Positions 25,775-36,534 of a stretch of 64,000 bases of DNA are shown here, in pieces; within the stretch, counting starts at the first letter, position 1, and every line of letters begins with the position of its first letter. Source of the DNA: Mycolicibacterium alvei (GTDB lineage: Bacteria; Actinomycetota; Actinomycetes; Mycobacteriales; Mycobacteriaceae). The DNA lies in assembly GCF_010727325.1 (NCBI RefSeq), contig NZ_AP022565.1, positions 3,596,001 through 3,660,000 on the forward strand, written 5' to 3'. The notes below the pieces were generated by a model. That model had not been told where the DNA came from. It saw only the letters and a list, made by a program, of their open reading frames with translations, and searched no databases. The translations under genes and the position numbers were made by a program.

Positions 25775-27186
25775 CGACTCAACCCCAGTCGCCGGTTACC
25801 GTCATGCCGCCGCTCCCCAATCGGCGCAACGCGGAACTTCTGCTTCTGGGGTTCGCAGCCCTCATCACCGCCGTCGCGCTGCTCATCGTCGAGGCCAACC
25901 AGGAACAGGGTCTGAGCTGGGACCTGATCGGCTACGTCGTCACCTTCATGGCCCTGATGGGTATCGCCCACCTGGCAATCCGCCGGTTCGCGCCCTACGC
26001 CGACCCACTGCTGCTGCCGGTCGTGGCGCTGCTCAACGGGCTGGGCCTGGTGATGATCCACCGGCTGGACCTGGCCAAGGGTGAAACGACAACCGATGGG
26101 CTCGGCGGCACCGCCGGCCAGCAGATGATGTGGACTCTGGTGGGCGTGATCGGGTTCTCCGTCGTGGTCGCTTTGTTGACCAACCATCGCATGCTGGCCC
26201 GGTACGGATACCTCTGTGCGCTGACCGGCCTTGTGCTGCTTGTTATTCCGGCGTTGCTACCGGCGAGGTACTCCGAGCAGTACGGCGCCAAGATCTGGAT
26301 CCAGTTCCCCGGCTTCTCGATTCAGCCCGCCGAGTTCTCCAAGATCCTGCTGCTGATCTTCTTCGCCGCGGTGCTGGTGGAAAAGCGTGATCTGTTCACC
26401 AGCGCGGGGAAACATGTCTTCGGACTCGACCTGCCGCGGCCCCGTGACCTGGCTCCCCTGCTGCTCGCCTGGGCCGCGTCGGTTGGCGTGATGGTTTTCG
26501 AAAAGGATCTGGGCACTTCACTTCTGCTGTACGCATCGTTTCTCGTACTGGTCTACGTGGCTACCGAGCGGCTGAGCTGGGTGGTAATCGGTCTGACCCT
26601 TTTCGCCGCGGGAAGCGTTGTGGCATACCAGGTTTTCGGCCACGTCCGGGTGCGGGTGGAAACCTGGCTCGACCCGTTCGCCGACCCTGACGGGGCCGGC
26701 TACCAGATGGTGCAGTCCCTGTTCAGCTTCGCCACCGGTGGCATTTTCGGCACCGGCCTGGGCAACGGGCAACCCGGTACGGTGCCCGCAGCGGCGACCG
26801 ACTTCATCATCGCCGCCATCGGCGAAGAGCTCGGATTGGTCGGGCTCGCAGGCGTTCTCATGCTCTACACGATCTTCATCATCCGCGGCATGCGCACCGC
26901 GATCGCAGTGCGCGACAGCTTCGGCAAGCTGCTGGCCGCCGGGTTGTCCGCAACCCTGGCGATCCAGCTGTTCATCGTCGTCGGCGGCGTCACCAAACTG
27001 ATCCCCTTGACCGGCCTGACCACCCCGTGGATGTCCTACGGCGGATCCTCACTGCTGGCCAACTACATCCTGCTGGCCATCCTGGTGCGTATCTCTCACG
27101 CCGCACGCCGACCCATCACCACCACCCCGACGCCGAACCCCACCCCGATCGCCGCAGCCAGCACCGAGGTGATCGAGAAGGTATGA
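25771..27186 (+). CDS. rodA: RodA, SEDS peptidoglycan glycosyltransferase
   Basis: 471 aa with about ten to twelve membrane helices. SEDS features include WIQFPGFSIQPAEFSKILLL and GEELGLVG with the conserved PLTGLTTPWMSYGGSSL near the end. It polymerises lipid II at the elongating pole together with its partner PbpA, encoded next. ATGA overlaps occur at both ends, a sign of tight translational coupling. Confidence 0.95.
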   Translation: MTTQPQSPVTVMPPLPNRRNAELLLLGFAALITAVALLIVEANQEQGLSWDLIGYVVTFMALMGIAHLAIRRFAPYADPLLLPVVALLNGLGLVMIHRLDLAKGETTTDGLGGTAGQQMMWTLVGVIGFSVVVALLTNHRMLARYGYLCALTGLVLLVIPALLPARYSEQYGAKIWIQFPGFSIQPAEFSKILLLIFFAAVLVEKRDLFTSAGKHVFGLDLPRPRDLAPLLLAWAASVGVMVFEKDLGTSLLLYASFLVLVYVATERLSWVVIGLTLFAAGSVVAYQVFGHVRVRVETWLDPFADPDGAGYQMVQSLFSFATGGIFGTGLGNGQPGTVPAAATDFIIAAIGEELGLVGLAGVLMLYTIFIIRGMRTAIAVRDSFGKLLAAGLSATLAIQLFIVVGGVTKLIPLTGLTTPWMSYGGSSLLANYILLAILVRISHAARRPITTTPTPNPTPIAAASTEVIEKV

Positions 27187-28658
27187 ACACCTCCCTGCGC
27201 CGGGTGGCAGTCACGATCATGGTGCTGATCGTGCTGCTGTTGGCCAACGCCACGATCACCCAGGTATTCACCGCCGACGGGTTGCGCGCGGACCCGCGCA
27301 ATCAGCGCGTGCTGCTCGACGAGTATTCACGTCAGCGCGGCCAGATCACCGCGGGCGGCCAGCTACTGGCCTATTCGGAACCCACCGAAGGCCGGTTCCG
27401 CTTCCTGCGGGTCTACCCCGATCCCGAGGTCTACGCCCCGATCACCGGGTTCTACTCGCTCGGCTATTCGAGCACCGGCCTGGAGCGGGCCGAGGACGGC
27501 GTCCTCAACGGTTCCGACGAGCGGCTGTTCGGCCGTCGGCTGGCCGATTTCTTCACCGGCCGGGACCCGCGCGGCGGCAATGTCGAGACCACGATCAACC
27601 CGCAGGTCCAGCAGGCGGCCTGGAATGCGCTGCAGCACGGCTGCGACGGCCCCTGCAAGGGCTCTGTGGTCGCCATGGAACCTTCGACAGGCAAAATCCT
27701 CGCCATGGCGTCGGCTCCGTCGTATGACCCCAACCAGCTGGCCAACCACGATCTGGACGCCCAGAGCCAGGCCTGGGGGCAGTTGCGCGACAACGAGCAG
27801 TCCCCACTGCTCAACCGCGCCATCTCGGAGACCTATCCGCCGGGCTCGACGTTCAAGGTGATCACCACGGCGGCGGCCCTGCAGGCCGGCGCCACCCCGG
27901 ATACCCAGCTCACGGCGGCACCGCGGATTCCGCTGCCCGACAGCACCGCGACGCTCGAGAACTTCGCCGGGTCGAGCTGCGGTCCCGGTCCCACCGCGTC
28001 GCTGCGCGAGGCGTTCGCCAAGTCCTGCAACACCGCTTTCGTTCAGCTGGGCCTCAACACCGGCGCCGACAAACTCAAGTCCACGGCGCAGGCCTTCGGT
28101 CTCGACGAACCGCCGCCGGCCATTCCGCTGCAGGTGGCCGAATCGACCACCGGACCGATTTCGGACGGGGCGGCATTGGGCATGTCCAGCATCGGACAGC
28201 GTGATGTGGCGTTGACCCCCCTGCAGAACGCGCAGGTGGCCGCGACCATTGCGAATGACGGCATCGCGATGCGCCCGTATCTTGTGGATAGCCTCAAAGG
28301 ACCCGACCTGGTCACGATCTCCACCACCGCGCCGGCTGAAGAACGCCGGGCGGTGTCACCCCAGGTCGCCGCTACACTTACGGACTTGATGGTCGCCGCC
28401 GAGCAGGTGACTCAGCAGAAGGGAGCCATCGCCGGCGTGCAGATCGCTTCGAAGACCGGTACGGCAGAGCACGGGACGGATCCCCGTAACACTCCGCCGC
28501 ATGCCTGGTATATCGCATTCGCACCGGCCAGCGACCCCAAGGTCGCGGTCTCGGTGTTGATCGAGGACGGCGGGGACCGGTTGTCGGCCACCGGCGGCGC
28601 ACTCGCCGCCCCGATCGGACGTGCCACCATTGCGGCGGCGCTGCGGGAGGGTTCATGA
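27183..28658 (+). CDS. pbpA: PbpA, class B penicillin-binding protein
   Basis: 491 aa, as in M. tuberculosis Rv0016c. ATG 27183 is chosen over the upstream in-frame ATG because it overlaps the rodA stop. One N-terminal membrane helix ([18 protein letters not shown]) is followed by the transpeptidase domain: PPGSTFK with Ser near 222, SCN near 280 and KTGTA near 424. It cross-links new peptidoglycan as the partner of RodA. Its stop forms an ATGA with a small ORF inside the 77-bp repeat unit. Confidence 0.95.
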   Translation: MNTSLRRVAVTIMVLIVLLLANATITQVFTADGLRADPRNQRVLLDEYSRQRGQITAGGQLLAYSEPTEGRFRFLRVYPDPEVYAPITGFYSLGYSSTGLERAEDGVLNGSDERLFGRRLADFFTGRDPRGGNVETTINPQVQQAAWNALQHGCDGPCKGSVVAMEPSTGKILAMASAPSYDPNQLANHDLDAQSQAWGQLRDNEQSPLLNRAISETYPPGSTFKVITTAAALQAGATPDTQLTAAPRIPLPDSTATLENFAGSSCGPGPTASLREAFAKSCNTAFVQLGLNTGADKLKSTAQAFGLDEPPPAIPLQVAESTTGPISDGAALGMSSIGQRDVALTPLQNAQVAATIANDGIAMRPYLVDSLKGPDLVTISTTAPAEERRAVSPQVAATLTDLMVAAEQVTQQKGAIAGVQIASKTGTAEHGTDPRNTPPHAWYIAFAPASDPKVAVSVLIEDGGDRLSATGGALAAPIGRATIAAALREGS

Positions 28659-28731
28659 GTCCGCGAAGGCGACCCCGAGTGAGGATCGCAGCGAGGGACG
28701 AGCGAGGACCGGAGCGAGTGGGAGTCGAGCT
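28655..28731 (+). repeat. 77-bp MIRU-like interspersed unit at an ATGA junction
   Basis: The 77 nt between pbpA's ATGA (28655-28658) and pknA's ATGA (28732-28735) are rich in GCGAGG/GAGCGAG words. Both ends start ATGAGYCCNCG, as if the target had been duplicated. The unit opens a 26-codon [23 protein letters not shown] and so on, whose TGA (28733-28735) overlaps the pknA start. Size, position and overlapping start/stop codons match the mycobacterial interspersed repetitive units described in M. tuberculosis. The small ORF may simply keep translation coupled. Confidence 0.7.
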
Positions 28732-29996
28732 ATGAGCCCTCGCGTTGGAGTGACGCTGTCCGGGCGGTACCGGCTGCAGCGACTGATCGCCACCGGCGGC
28801 ATGGGTCAGGTCTGGGAAGCCGTCGACTCCCGGCTGGGCCGACGTGTCGCGGTCAAGGTGCTCAAGGCGGAGTTCTCCACGGACTCCGAGTTCGTCGAAC
28901 GGTTCCGGGCCGAGGCCCGCACCGTGGCCATGCTCAACCACCCGGGCATCGCCAGCGTGTACGACTACGGCGAGACCGATATCGACGGTGAGGGCCGCAC
29001 CGCATACCTCGTCATGGAACTGGTCAACGGTGAGCCGCTCAACTCGGTGATCAAGCGCACCGGGCGGCTGTCGCTGCGGCACGCGCTGGACATGCTCGAG
29101 CAGACCGGACGCGCACTGCAGGTGGCCCACACTGCCGGGTTGGTGCACCGCGACGTCAAGCCGGGCAACATCCTGATCACCCCGACCGGCCAGGTGAAGC
29201 TGACCGACTTCGGTATCGCCAAGGCCGTCGACGCCGCCCCGGTCACCCAGACCGGCATGGTGATGGGCACCGCCCAGTACATCGCCCCGGAGCAGGCCCT
29301 GGGCCACGACGCCACCGCGGCCAGCGACGTCTACGCACTGGGAGTCGTTGGCTACGAATCGGTTTCGGGCAAGCGTCCGTTCACCGGCGACGGGGCGCTG
29401 ACGGTCGCCATGAAGCACATCAAGGAGACGCCGCCGCCGCTGCCTGCCGATCTGCCGCCGAATGTCCGCGAGCTGATCGAGATCACCCTGGTGAAGAACC
29501 CGGGGATGCGCTACAAGTCGGGCGGGCCGTTCGCCGACGCGGTTGCCGCGGTACGCTCCGGCCGCCGTCCCCCGCGTCCCAACCAGGCCCCGACACTCGG
29601 CCGGGCCGCGCCGGCCGCGGTTCCGTCGGCCGCACAGGCTCGCGCCGCAGCCGAGCTCACCGGCCGCACCCCGGTCACCGCCACCCGCGCCAGGCCGACC
29701 GCCGCCCATCGGCCGGCGCCACCTGCGCGGCGCACGTTCTCGTCGGGTCAACGGGCCCTGCTGTGGGCCGCCGGGGTACTCGGAGCGCTGGCCATCGTCA
29801 TTGCCATCCTCATCGTCCTCAATGCTCAGGACCGCAAGGATCAGCAGCAGTCACCACCGCCCACGGTCACCGACACGGTGACCCAGACGACGCCCTATCA
29901 GACGCCGGCAGCGTTGCCGGACCTGGCATTCCACCTGATCGAGCCTGAGGCAGCCGACACTCAGATCGTCCCGAAGGCACCGGAACAGATACTGCG

Positions 29997-30000
<4 letters not shown>
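28732..30000 (+). CDS. pknA: PknA, Ser/Thr protein kinase
   Basis: 422 aa from ATG 28732, with GGAG 8 nt upstream. Kinase motifs are GGMGQVWEA (P-loop), AVKVLK (catalytic Lys), HRDVKPGNI (catalytic Asp), DFGIAK and APEQ. A proline/alanine-rich juxtamembrane segment leads to a membrane helix near residue 343 ([20 protein letters not shown]) and a short outer tail without PASTA domains. PknA phosphorylates Wag31, FtsZ and FhaB and controls division and elongation. It overlaps pknB by ATGA. Confidence 0.95.
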
Positions 30001-31845
<1,845 letters not shown>

Positions 31846-31868
<23 letters not shown>

Positions 31869-32520
31869 CCGCCGCTACGGCGCGGGCCACCTCGACCTCG
31901 AGCGCGGCCACCAGGTGCTCCTCCGGGGGGGCACCGCAGACGCCCAGCCAGTTGGCCAGCATGCGGTGCCCACCCTGGGTCAGGATCGACTCCGGATGGA
32001 ACTGCACACCGTGAATCGGCAACTCGCGGTGGCGTACGGCCATGATCACGCCGCTGTCGGTCTGCCCGGTCACCTCGAGTGCATCCGGCACCGTCTCGGG
32101 CAGGATCGTCAGCGAGTGGTAGCGGGTTGCGGTGAACGGGTCCGGCAGACCTTTGAGCACCCCGGCGCCGGAGTGATGCACGACACTGGTCTTGCCGTGC
32201 AGCAATTCGGGTGCGCGGTCGACGGTGCCGCCGAACGCCACCCCGATGGCCTGGTGGCCCAGACAGACACCCAGTAGGGGAGTGCCTGCCGCAGCGCAGG
32301 CGTGGACCAGCCCGATGGTCGCACCGGCTCGCTCGGGGGTGCCGGGACCGGGGCTCAGCAGCACGCCGTCGAAATCGGCCGCCACCGTGGCGAGGTCGGC
32401 GTCGGTGGCCAGGCGCTGATCGTCGTTGCGCCAGACCTGCGCGTCCACCCCGAGCTGGCCCAGGTACTGGACCAGGTTGAACACGAAGCTGTCATAGTTG
32501 TCGACGACCAGAACCTGCAT
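31846..32520 (-). CDS. trpG: Anthranilate/aminodeoxychorismate synthase glutaminase subunit (TrpG)
   Basis: 224 aa class I glutamine amidotransferase. VDNYDSFVFNLVQYLG opens the domain, the nucleophile is C86 in GVCLGHQAIG, and the catalytic His-Glu is in GVQFHPES. It supplies ammonia to TrpE (tryptophan) or PabB (folate); in M. tuberculosis the gene at this position is Rv0013. No synthase partner is nearby, so it probably serves both pathways. It overlaps pknB tail to tail. Confidence 0.93.
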
Positions 32521-32551
32521 TGACTTAGGCTACCGGCGCCAGGAGACGGCC

Positions 32552-33301
32552 TTAATAGCCGACCGGGCCCGCGGGTTTCGCGTAGCGCATCCGCAGCGGC
32601 TCGGTGTGCCCGGTGAGCTCGACCTCGGGGCGGGGTTCTTCCGCATAGCCCAACCCGAAGCGCACCACGTACTGCTTGTACAGGGTCACGTACGGGGCGG
32701 CCGCCAACGCGGCCTGCATGGCGGGGGCGTCGCCGATCGCGGTGATGACGTAGGGCGGGCTGTAGGTGCGGCCGTTGAGCAACAGGGTATTGCCGACGCA
32801 GCGGGGCGCCGAGGTCGCGATGATGCGTTGGTCCTGCATCTGGATGCCCTCGGCACCGGCACTCCAGAGCGCATTCAGGACTGCCTGGATGTCCTGTTGG
32901 TGTACCACGAGGTCGTCGGGGGAGGCGTCCCGCGGGAAGCGGCCCTCGGCATCACGCTGGGCATCGTTGAGCGTGACCACCAGACCCGGCCCGCGCATCG
33001 GCACCATGCCTGCCTCGACGGCCAACTGTGCCGAACGGCGGGTGATGGCTTCAAGCGCCGCATGTGAGCTGGGTGAACCGCCGTGGTGGCTGTCGATCTC
33101 GGTGGCCAACGCGTCGCGCTGCGCCGTGAGCCGGTCGACGGACTGCTGGGCTTCGCGCACCAGGTCGACGAGGCGGGGCGCATCGCTGCGGCGAATCTCG
33201 TCACCGCCGGAGACCCCGTGGGTGGCGGCCAGAAGCAGGCCGGCAGCCAGGCAGACAACCGGGACGCCGAAGCGCCAGGGGGATCGATCCGGTTGGTCCA
33301 T
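32552..33301 (-). CDS. DUF881 membrane-anchored protein (Rv0012-like)
   Basis: About 249 aa from ATG 33301, preceded by AGGAGAG at 7 nt; an ATG at 33346 would add 15 residues, as in the annotation of Rv0012. One N-terminal membrane helix (FGVPVVCLAAGLLLAATHGV) is followed by a coiled-coil-like segment and a DUF881 domain: GPGLVVTLNDAQRDAEGRFP, then DLVVHQQDIQAVLNALWSAG and a conserved ALLLNGRTYSPPY-like strand. It is conserved next to crgA in actinobacteria and is probably envelope-related. The role is unknown. Confidence 0.85.
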   Translation of the reverse strand: MDQPDRSPWRFGVPVVCLAAGLLLAATHGVSGGDEIRRSDAPRLVDLVREAQQSVDRLTAQRDALATEIDSHHGGSPSSHAALEAITRRSAQLAVEAGMVPMRGPGLVVTLNDAQRDAEGRFPRDASPDDLVVHQQDIQAVLNALWSAGAEGIQMQDQRIIATSAPRCVGNTLLLNGRTYSPPYVITAIGDAPAMQAALAAAPYVTLYKQYVVRFGLGYAEEPRPEVELTGHTEPLRMRYAKPAGPVGY

Positions 33302-33395
33302 CGCAGTCTCTCCTGGACGTGCAGCTACGTTAGGCTCGTGGGGCATCCTGCCTCATCGTCGCACCGTGTGACGCCGACTGTCCGTGAAGGTACCC

Positions 33396-33680
33396 ATGCC
33401 CAAGTCCAAAGTCCGTAAGAAGAACGATTTCACCATCAAGCAGGTGAGCCGGACTCCGGTCAAGGTGAAAGCCGGACCGTCGAGTGTGTGGTTCGTCGCG
33501 CTGTTCATCGGTCTCATGCTGTTCGGTCTGTTGTGGCTGCTGGTATTCCAGCTGGCCGCAACGAACCCCATCGACACCCCGTCCCTCCTCCAGTGGATGG
33601 CCGACCTGGGTCCGTGGAACTACGCGGTGGCCTTTGCCTTCATGATCACCGGGCTGTTGCTCACGATGCGCTGGCGCTGA
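33396..33680 (+). CDS. crgA: CrgA, cell division protein
   Basis: 94 aa (Rv0011c, 93 aa). The basic N-terminus [12 protein letters not shown] leads to two membrane helices, [20 protein letters not shown] and [16 protein letters not shown], joined by a short loop with the family's [17 protein letters not shown] segment. CrgA recruits FtsI, PbpA and CwsA to the septum. It is divergent from the DUF881 gene. Confidence 0.95.
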   Translation: MPKSKVRKKNDFTIKQVSRTPVKVKAGPSSVWFVALFIGLMLFGLLWLLVFQLAATNPIDTPSLLQWMADLGPWNYAVAFAFMITGLLLTMRWR

Positions 33681-33751
33681 CCGGAGACCAAACCGTAATG
33701 AATTCATCTTACGTTCATAGCGTTACCGGCTCAGCAACCCCGACGACGCTC

Positions 33752-33800
33752 AATCACATCGTTGTGATTCATCCCCATTGGGGATAGCACCTGTGGATAA
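33752..33800. promoter_or_regulatory. Two palindromes and a DnaA-box match upstream of the PH-domain gene
   Basis: AATCACA-TCGT-TGTGATT (33752-33769) and ATCCCCA-T-TGGGGAT (33771-33785) are adjacent inverted repeats. The sequence TGTGGATAA at 33792-33800 is, on the minus strand, the perfect E. coli DnaA box TTATCCACA. All lie between crgA and the GTG at 33836. They may bind a regulator or DnaA, or act as a crgA terminator. Confidence 0.45.
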
Positions 33801-33835
33801 CTCCATTAGTCGCGGTAAGAGGGTGTGAAGAACCC

Positions 33836-34252
33836 GTGCAGCAAACTCACTGGAACCCACCGGCCGCTGGAGTCGCAGGTTGCGCCATAGTCGGAGTCGC
33901 GTTGGCTATCGCAGCTGTGACCGTGATCACAGACCCGCCCGGACGTGTTCTTGTCGGCGTAGCTGGCGTGGGATTGCTCACGTTCGCAACATTGTCGTGG
34001 CGGGCCCGCCCCAAACTGGCAATGAACCAAGACAGTCTCACGGTTGCCGGTTGGTGGCAGACCCGGACTATTCGCCGCGATGAGATCCGGCAGATTCGGA
34101 TCACCGAGTTCCGTCGCATCGCCCGCACGGTCCGACTGCTCGAGATCGACACGGTCGATGACCGGCTCGTGGTCTTCACGCGGTGGGATCTGGGAACGGA
34201 CCCACTCGATGTCCTCGACGCGCTCACCAAGGCCGGTTTCTCGGCCCGGTAA
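33836..34252 (+). CDS. PH-domain membrane protein (Rv0010c-like)
   Basis: 138 aa from GTG 33836 (141 aa in Rv0010c). Two membrane helices (VAGCAIVGVALAIAAVTVI and VLVGVAGVGLLTFATL) precede a bacterial PH-like domain: LTVAGWWQTRTIRRDEIRQI, then DRLVVFTRWDLG. It is found next to crgA and ppiA in mycobacteria; the function is unknown. Confidence 0.85.
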   Translation: MQQTHWNPPAAGVAGCAIVGVALAIAAVTVITDPPGRVLVGVAGVGLLTFATLSWRARPKLAMNQDSLTVAGWWQTRTIRRDEIRQIRITEFRRIARTVRLLEIDTVDDRLVVFTRWDLGTDPLDVLDALTKAGFSAR

Positions 34253-34280
34253 ACCGGACCGGAAGCACCCCACACAACAC

Positions 34281-34310
34281 GCGACGCCCCCGGTCTCCCG
34301 GAGGCGTCGC
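34281..34310. terminator. Bidirectional terminator between PH-domain gene and ppiA
   Basis: Arms of 13 nt (34281-34293, GCGACGCCCCCGG; 34298-34310) pair with one mismatch around a TCTC loop. It lies between two converging genes and can serve both. Confidence 0.7.
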
Positions 34311-34334
34311 GCATTGGTATGTGGGGGATACCCG

Positions 34335-34862
34335 TTACGACACGGTGATCGATTCGACGACGACCGGATCGGTCGGACGGTCAGAGCGATCGGTGGGGGT
34401 GGACGCGATCGCGTCGACGACCTTCTGCGACTCGGGATCGACAACCTCACCGAAGATGGTGTGGCGCCGGTTCAGGTGCGGCGTCTTGCCGACCGTGATG
34501 AAGAACTGTGAGCCGTTGGTGCCCGGCCCGGCGTTGGCCATGGCCAGCAGGTAGGGCTTGTCGAACTGGAGCTCAGGGTGAAACTCGTCGGCGAACTTGT
34601 ACCCGGCGTCCCCACGGCCGGTGCCGGTCGGGTCGCCACCCTGGATCATGAAACCGTCGATCACCCGGTGGAAGATGACGCCGTCGTAGAACGGACCCGA
34701 CGTGCCACCCGAGGCGTTCTCGGTGGTGTAGTCCTTGGTGCCTTGCGCCAAGCCGACGAAGTTGGCCACGGTCTTGGGAGCGTGGTTTCCGAACAGTGCG
34801 ATCTTGATGTCGCCGCGGTTGGTGTGCAGTGTTGCCGTCGCGGTCTGAATGGGGCTCGTCAC
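34335..34862 (-). CDS. ppiA: PpiA, cyclophilin-type peptidyl-prolyl isomerase
   Basis: 175 aa from GTG 34862 (182 in Rv0009). Cyclophilin motifs: [20 protein letters not shown], then [14 protein letters not shown] with the active-site Gln/Phe, and [11 protein letters not shown]. No signal peptide, so it acts in the cytosol, assisting protein folding. It is convergent with the PH-domain gene and divergent from cwsA. Confidence 0.95.
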   Translation of the reverse strand: MTSPIQTATATLHTNRGDIKIALFGNHAPKTVANFVGLAQGTKDYTTENASGGTSGPFYDGVIFHRVIDGFMIQGGDPTGTGRGDAGYKFADEFHPELQFDKPYLLAMANAGPGTNGSQFFITVGKTPHLNRRHTIFGEVVDPESQKVVDAIASTPTDRSDRPTDPVVVESITVS

Positions 34863-35013
34863 GGTTACTCAGTCTGCCATCCCAGCCCGCGGCGACGGTC
34901 AGATACCCCACCAAGCCCCCAGACTCGCCCAGAGATGGCAGTCTGGATCTCAGCTGGCACGCGGCTTACACAGATCTGTCGCCGATGCCCGTCGATAACA
35001 AGAAAGGTGCCAG

Positions 35014-35412
35014 ATGACCGCGAACCTCGATACCCGGTTGGCCCCCCGTCAGCGCCTCGCCCGCGGCTTGAAATACAGCACTGTCGGTCCGGTCGACGTG
35101 ACGCGCGGCGTGGTGGGCCTGAGCGCCGACACCGCCGCCGCCATTGCGACCGGTCTACGCAAGCGCTACCAGTCGGGCCAACTGCGCCGTCAACTGGCCG
35201 CAGCTGCAGAAGCGGTGGCCGCGCTGCCCGAGGTGCTGCAGGAAGCAACCGCCCCAGAACCCAAGAGATGTCACCGCCGACTTCTGATCGCCGGGGTCGC
35301 GGCTGCGGTTCTGGCCGGCGGCGCCGTGGCGTTCTCGATCGTACGGCGGTCCAGCCGCCACGAGGCCCCGACGCCGCTGCCGCCGAGCGTCGAGGTCAAC
35401 CCGAAACCCTGA
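35014..35412 (+). CDS. cwsA: CwsA, cell wall synthesis/morphology protein
   Basis: 132 aa (Rv0008c, 145 aa). Residues ~1-85 are helical and cytosolic (LARGLKYSTVGPVDVTRGVV); a membrane helix follows at ~90-112 (LLIAGVAAAVLAGGAVAFSI) and a short periplasmic tail. CwsA binds CrgA and Wag31 and affects polar growth. GAAAGG-type ribosome site lies upstream of ATG 35014. Confidence 0.88.
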   Translation: MTANLDTRLAPRQRLARGLKYSTVGPVDVTRGVVGLSADTAAAIATGLRKRYQSGQLRRQLAAAAEAVAALPEVLQEATAPEPKRCHRRLLIAGVAAAVLAGGAVAFSIVRRSSRHEAPTPLPPSVEVNPKP

Positions 35413-35420
35413 CCCCGCAG

Positions 35421-36032
35421 CTATTCCGCTGACGGGTCCTGGCAGTCCATCCACCGACCGTCCTCTTTGAGGAAGCTGTTGGACTGGGTGCTTGTCGACG
35501 GTGGCTTGCCCTCGGAGTTCCAGCTCATGGTCAGGTCAGCGGTCGCGTGGTCTCCGGTGACCTTGATGTTCTCCGTCTTGTCGATCGTCAGCGTTGTGGT
35601 CTGCCGAAGAATCTCAAGGTTGGCCGCCTTATAGGCCGGTTCGTCGTACCGGATCAACGCGTCGACCAGTTGGCCGATCGTGGCATCCGATGCGGTGGGG
35701 TACTGCCGTTTGAGCGCGTCGGTCAGCACATCCACAGGCTTCGCGGCCAATTCCTCCGGGGTTCCGGCCTCGCTGAGCGGTGGGAACATGGTGTCCGGCT
35801 GAGCCAGAACGGCGTCGCGGTACTGCGCACAGGTGAGCTCGGCCATCCGGCCGAAGTCAAAGCCCACCAGAGCGGCTTTCTGCTCACCGATCAGATCCCG
35901 GATCTGCTGCTCGTCGCTTGCCGCGGCTTCGGCCGAGGTGGCCGCCGGACTCGACGACTCCGCCGAGGTGCTCTCCGATCCGCAACCAGCGACGGCCAAC
36001 ACGGCCAGTCCGACGATGAACGCTCGTATCAC
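35421..36032 (-). CDS. Putative lipoprotein of unknown function
   Basis: 203 aa. The signal peptide MIRAFIVGLAVLAVAGCGSE has a lipobox ending at Cys17. A Ser/Ala/Glu linker follows, then an alpha/beta domain with WMDCQDPS near the C-terminus that may hold a disulfide with the earlier LTCAQY Cys. It resembles the nuclear-transport-factor-2-like lipoproteins common in mycobacteria. It lies between cwsA (convergent) and the tRNA genes. Function unknown. Confidence 0.8.
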   Translation of the reverse strand: MIRAFIVGLAVLAVAGCGSESTSAESSSPAATSAEAAASDEQQIRDLIGEQKAALVGFDFGRMAELTCAQYRDAVLAQPDTMFPPLSEAGTPEELAAKPVDVLTDALKRQYPTASDATIGQLVDALIRYDEPAYKAANLEILRQTTTLTIDKTENIKVTGDHATADLTMSWNSEGKPPSTSTQSNSFLKEDGRWMDCQDPSAE

Positions 36033-36120
36033 GTAGTTCCCTCTTCCTCACGGTGGCCGGCTGTGCGCCGGCTGTGGACAGCGGGCAGCTTACCGACTGC
36101 GGGAGTTGTGGTCACGAACG

Positions 36121-36156
36121 AAAAAAGCGGCTCCGGTAGCTGGTACCGGAACCGCT
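36121..36156 (-). terminator. Rho-independent terminator after tRNA-Ala
   Basis: A stem of 13 bp with one mismatch (arms 36126-36138 and 36144-36156, loop GCTGG) is followed on the minus strand by six T. This classical form, rare in mycobacteria, ends the ileT-alaT unit. Confidence 0.85.
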
Positions 36157-36177
36157 CTGAACTGCTGATTTGTCTTG

Positions 36178-36250
36178 TGGAGCCTAGGAGATTCGAACTC
36201 CTGACATCTGCCTTGCAAAGGCAGCGCTCTACCAACTGAGCTAAGGCCCC
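36178..36250 (-). tRNA. alaT: tRNA-Ala (anticodon TGC)
   Basis: The minus strand gives a 73-nt cloverleaf: acceptor GGGGCCT, D arm AGCTCAGTTGGTAGAGC, anticodon arm CTGCCTT-TGC-AAAGGCAG, and T arm with GAGTTCGAATCTC. The discriminator is A. It lies 153 nt downstream of tRNA-Ile on the same strand, as near gyrA in M. tuberculosis. Confidence 0.95.
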
Positions 36251-36363
36251 GTCTTCGGCAGCGGCGGGACCTCGTCCGCCTGGTGCCAAACTTCTTCACC
36301 GTGTCGTGATCGCCAGACGATCACCGCGGCGGCTGCGATACCGGCCACAAGCAAGAACCGCAT
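36241..36363 (-). CDS. DLW-39-like small membrane protein overlapping tRNA-Ala
   Basis: 40 aa from ATG 36363, with GAGAGG 7 nt upstream. It starts MRFLLVAGIAAAAVIVWRSR, an N-terminal membrane helix followed by basic residues, then HGEEVWHQADEVPP. This is the shape of the actinobacterial DLW-39 proteins, about 39 aa and encoded near gyrA, with EVWHQADE in place of the D-L-W segment. The last 10 nt overlap the 5' end of alaT. Function unknown; the family call is by pattern. Confidence 0.6.
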   Translation of the reverse strand: MRFLLVAGIAAAAVIVWRSRHGEEVWHQADEVPPLPKTGP

Positions 36364-36403
36364 GGCACAACCTCTCGGTGATCACCGGCTACACCGGGTG
36401 TCG

Positions 36404-36477
36404 TGGGCCTAGGAGGACTCGAACCTCCGACCTCTTCGTTATCAGCGAAGCGCTCTAACCACCTGAGCTATAGGCCC
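36404..36477 (-). tRNA. ileT: tRNA-Ile (anticodon GAT)
   Basis: The minus strand folds into a 74-nt cloverleaf: acceptor GGGCCTA, D arm AGCTCAGGTGGTTAGAGC, anticodon arm CTTCGCT-GAT-AACGAAG, and T arm GGAGGTTCGAGTCC. The discriminator is A. It is transcribed toward the small membrane protein and alaT. Confidence 0.95.
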
Positions 36478-36534
36478 GAAATATTGGGATCGACCGAGCG
36501 CAGAGATTACCGCACCGGAACGCAGAGTCCCAAA

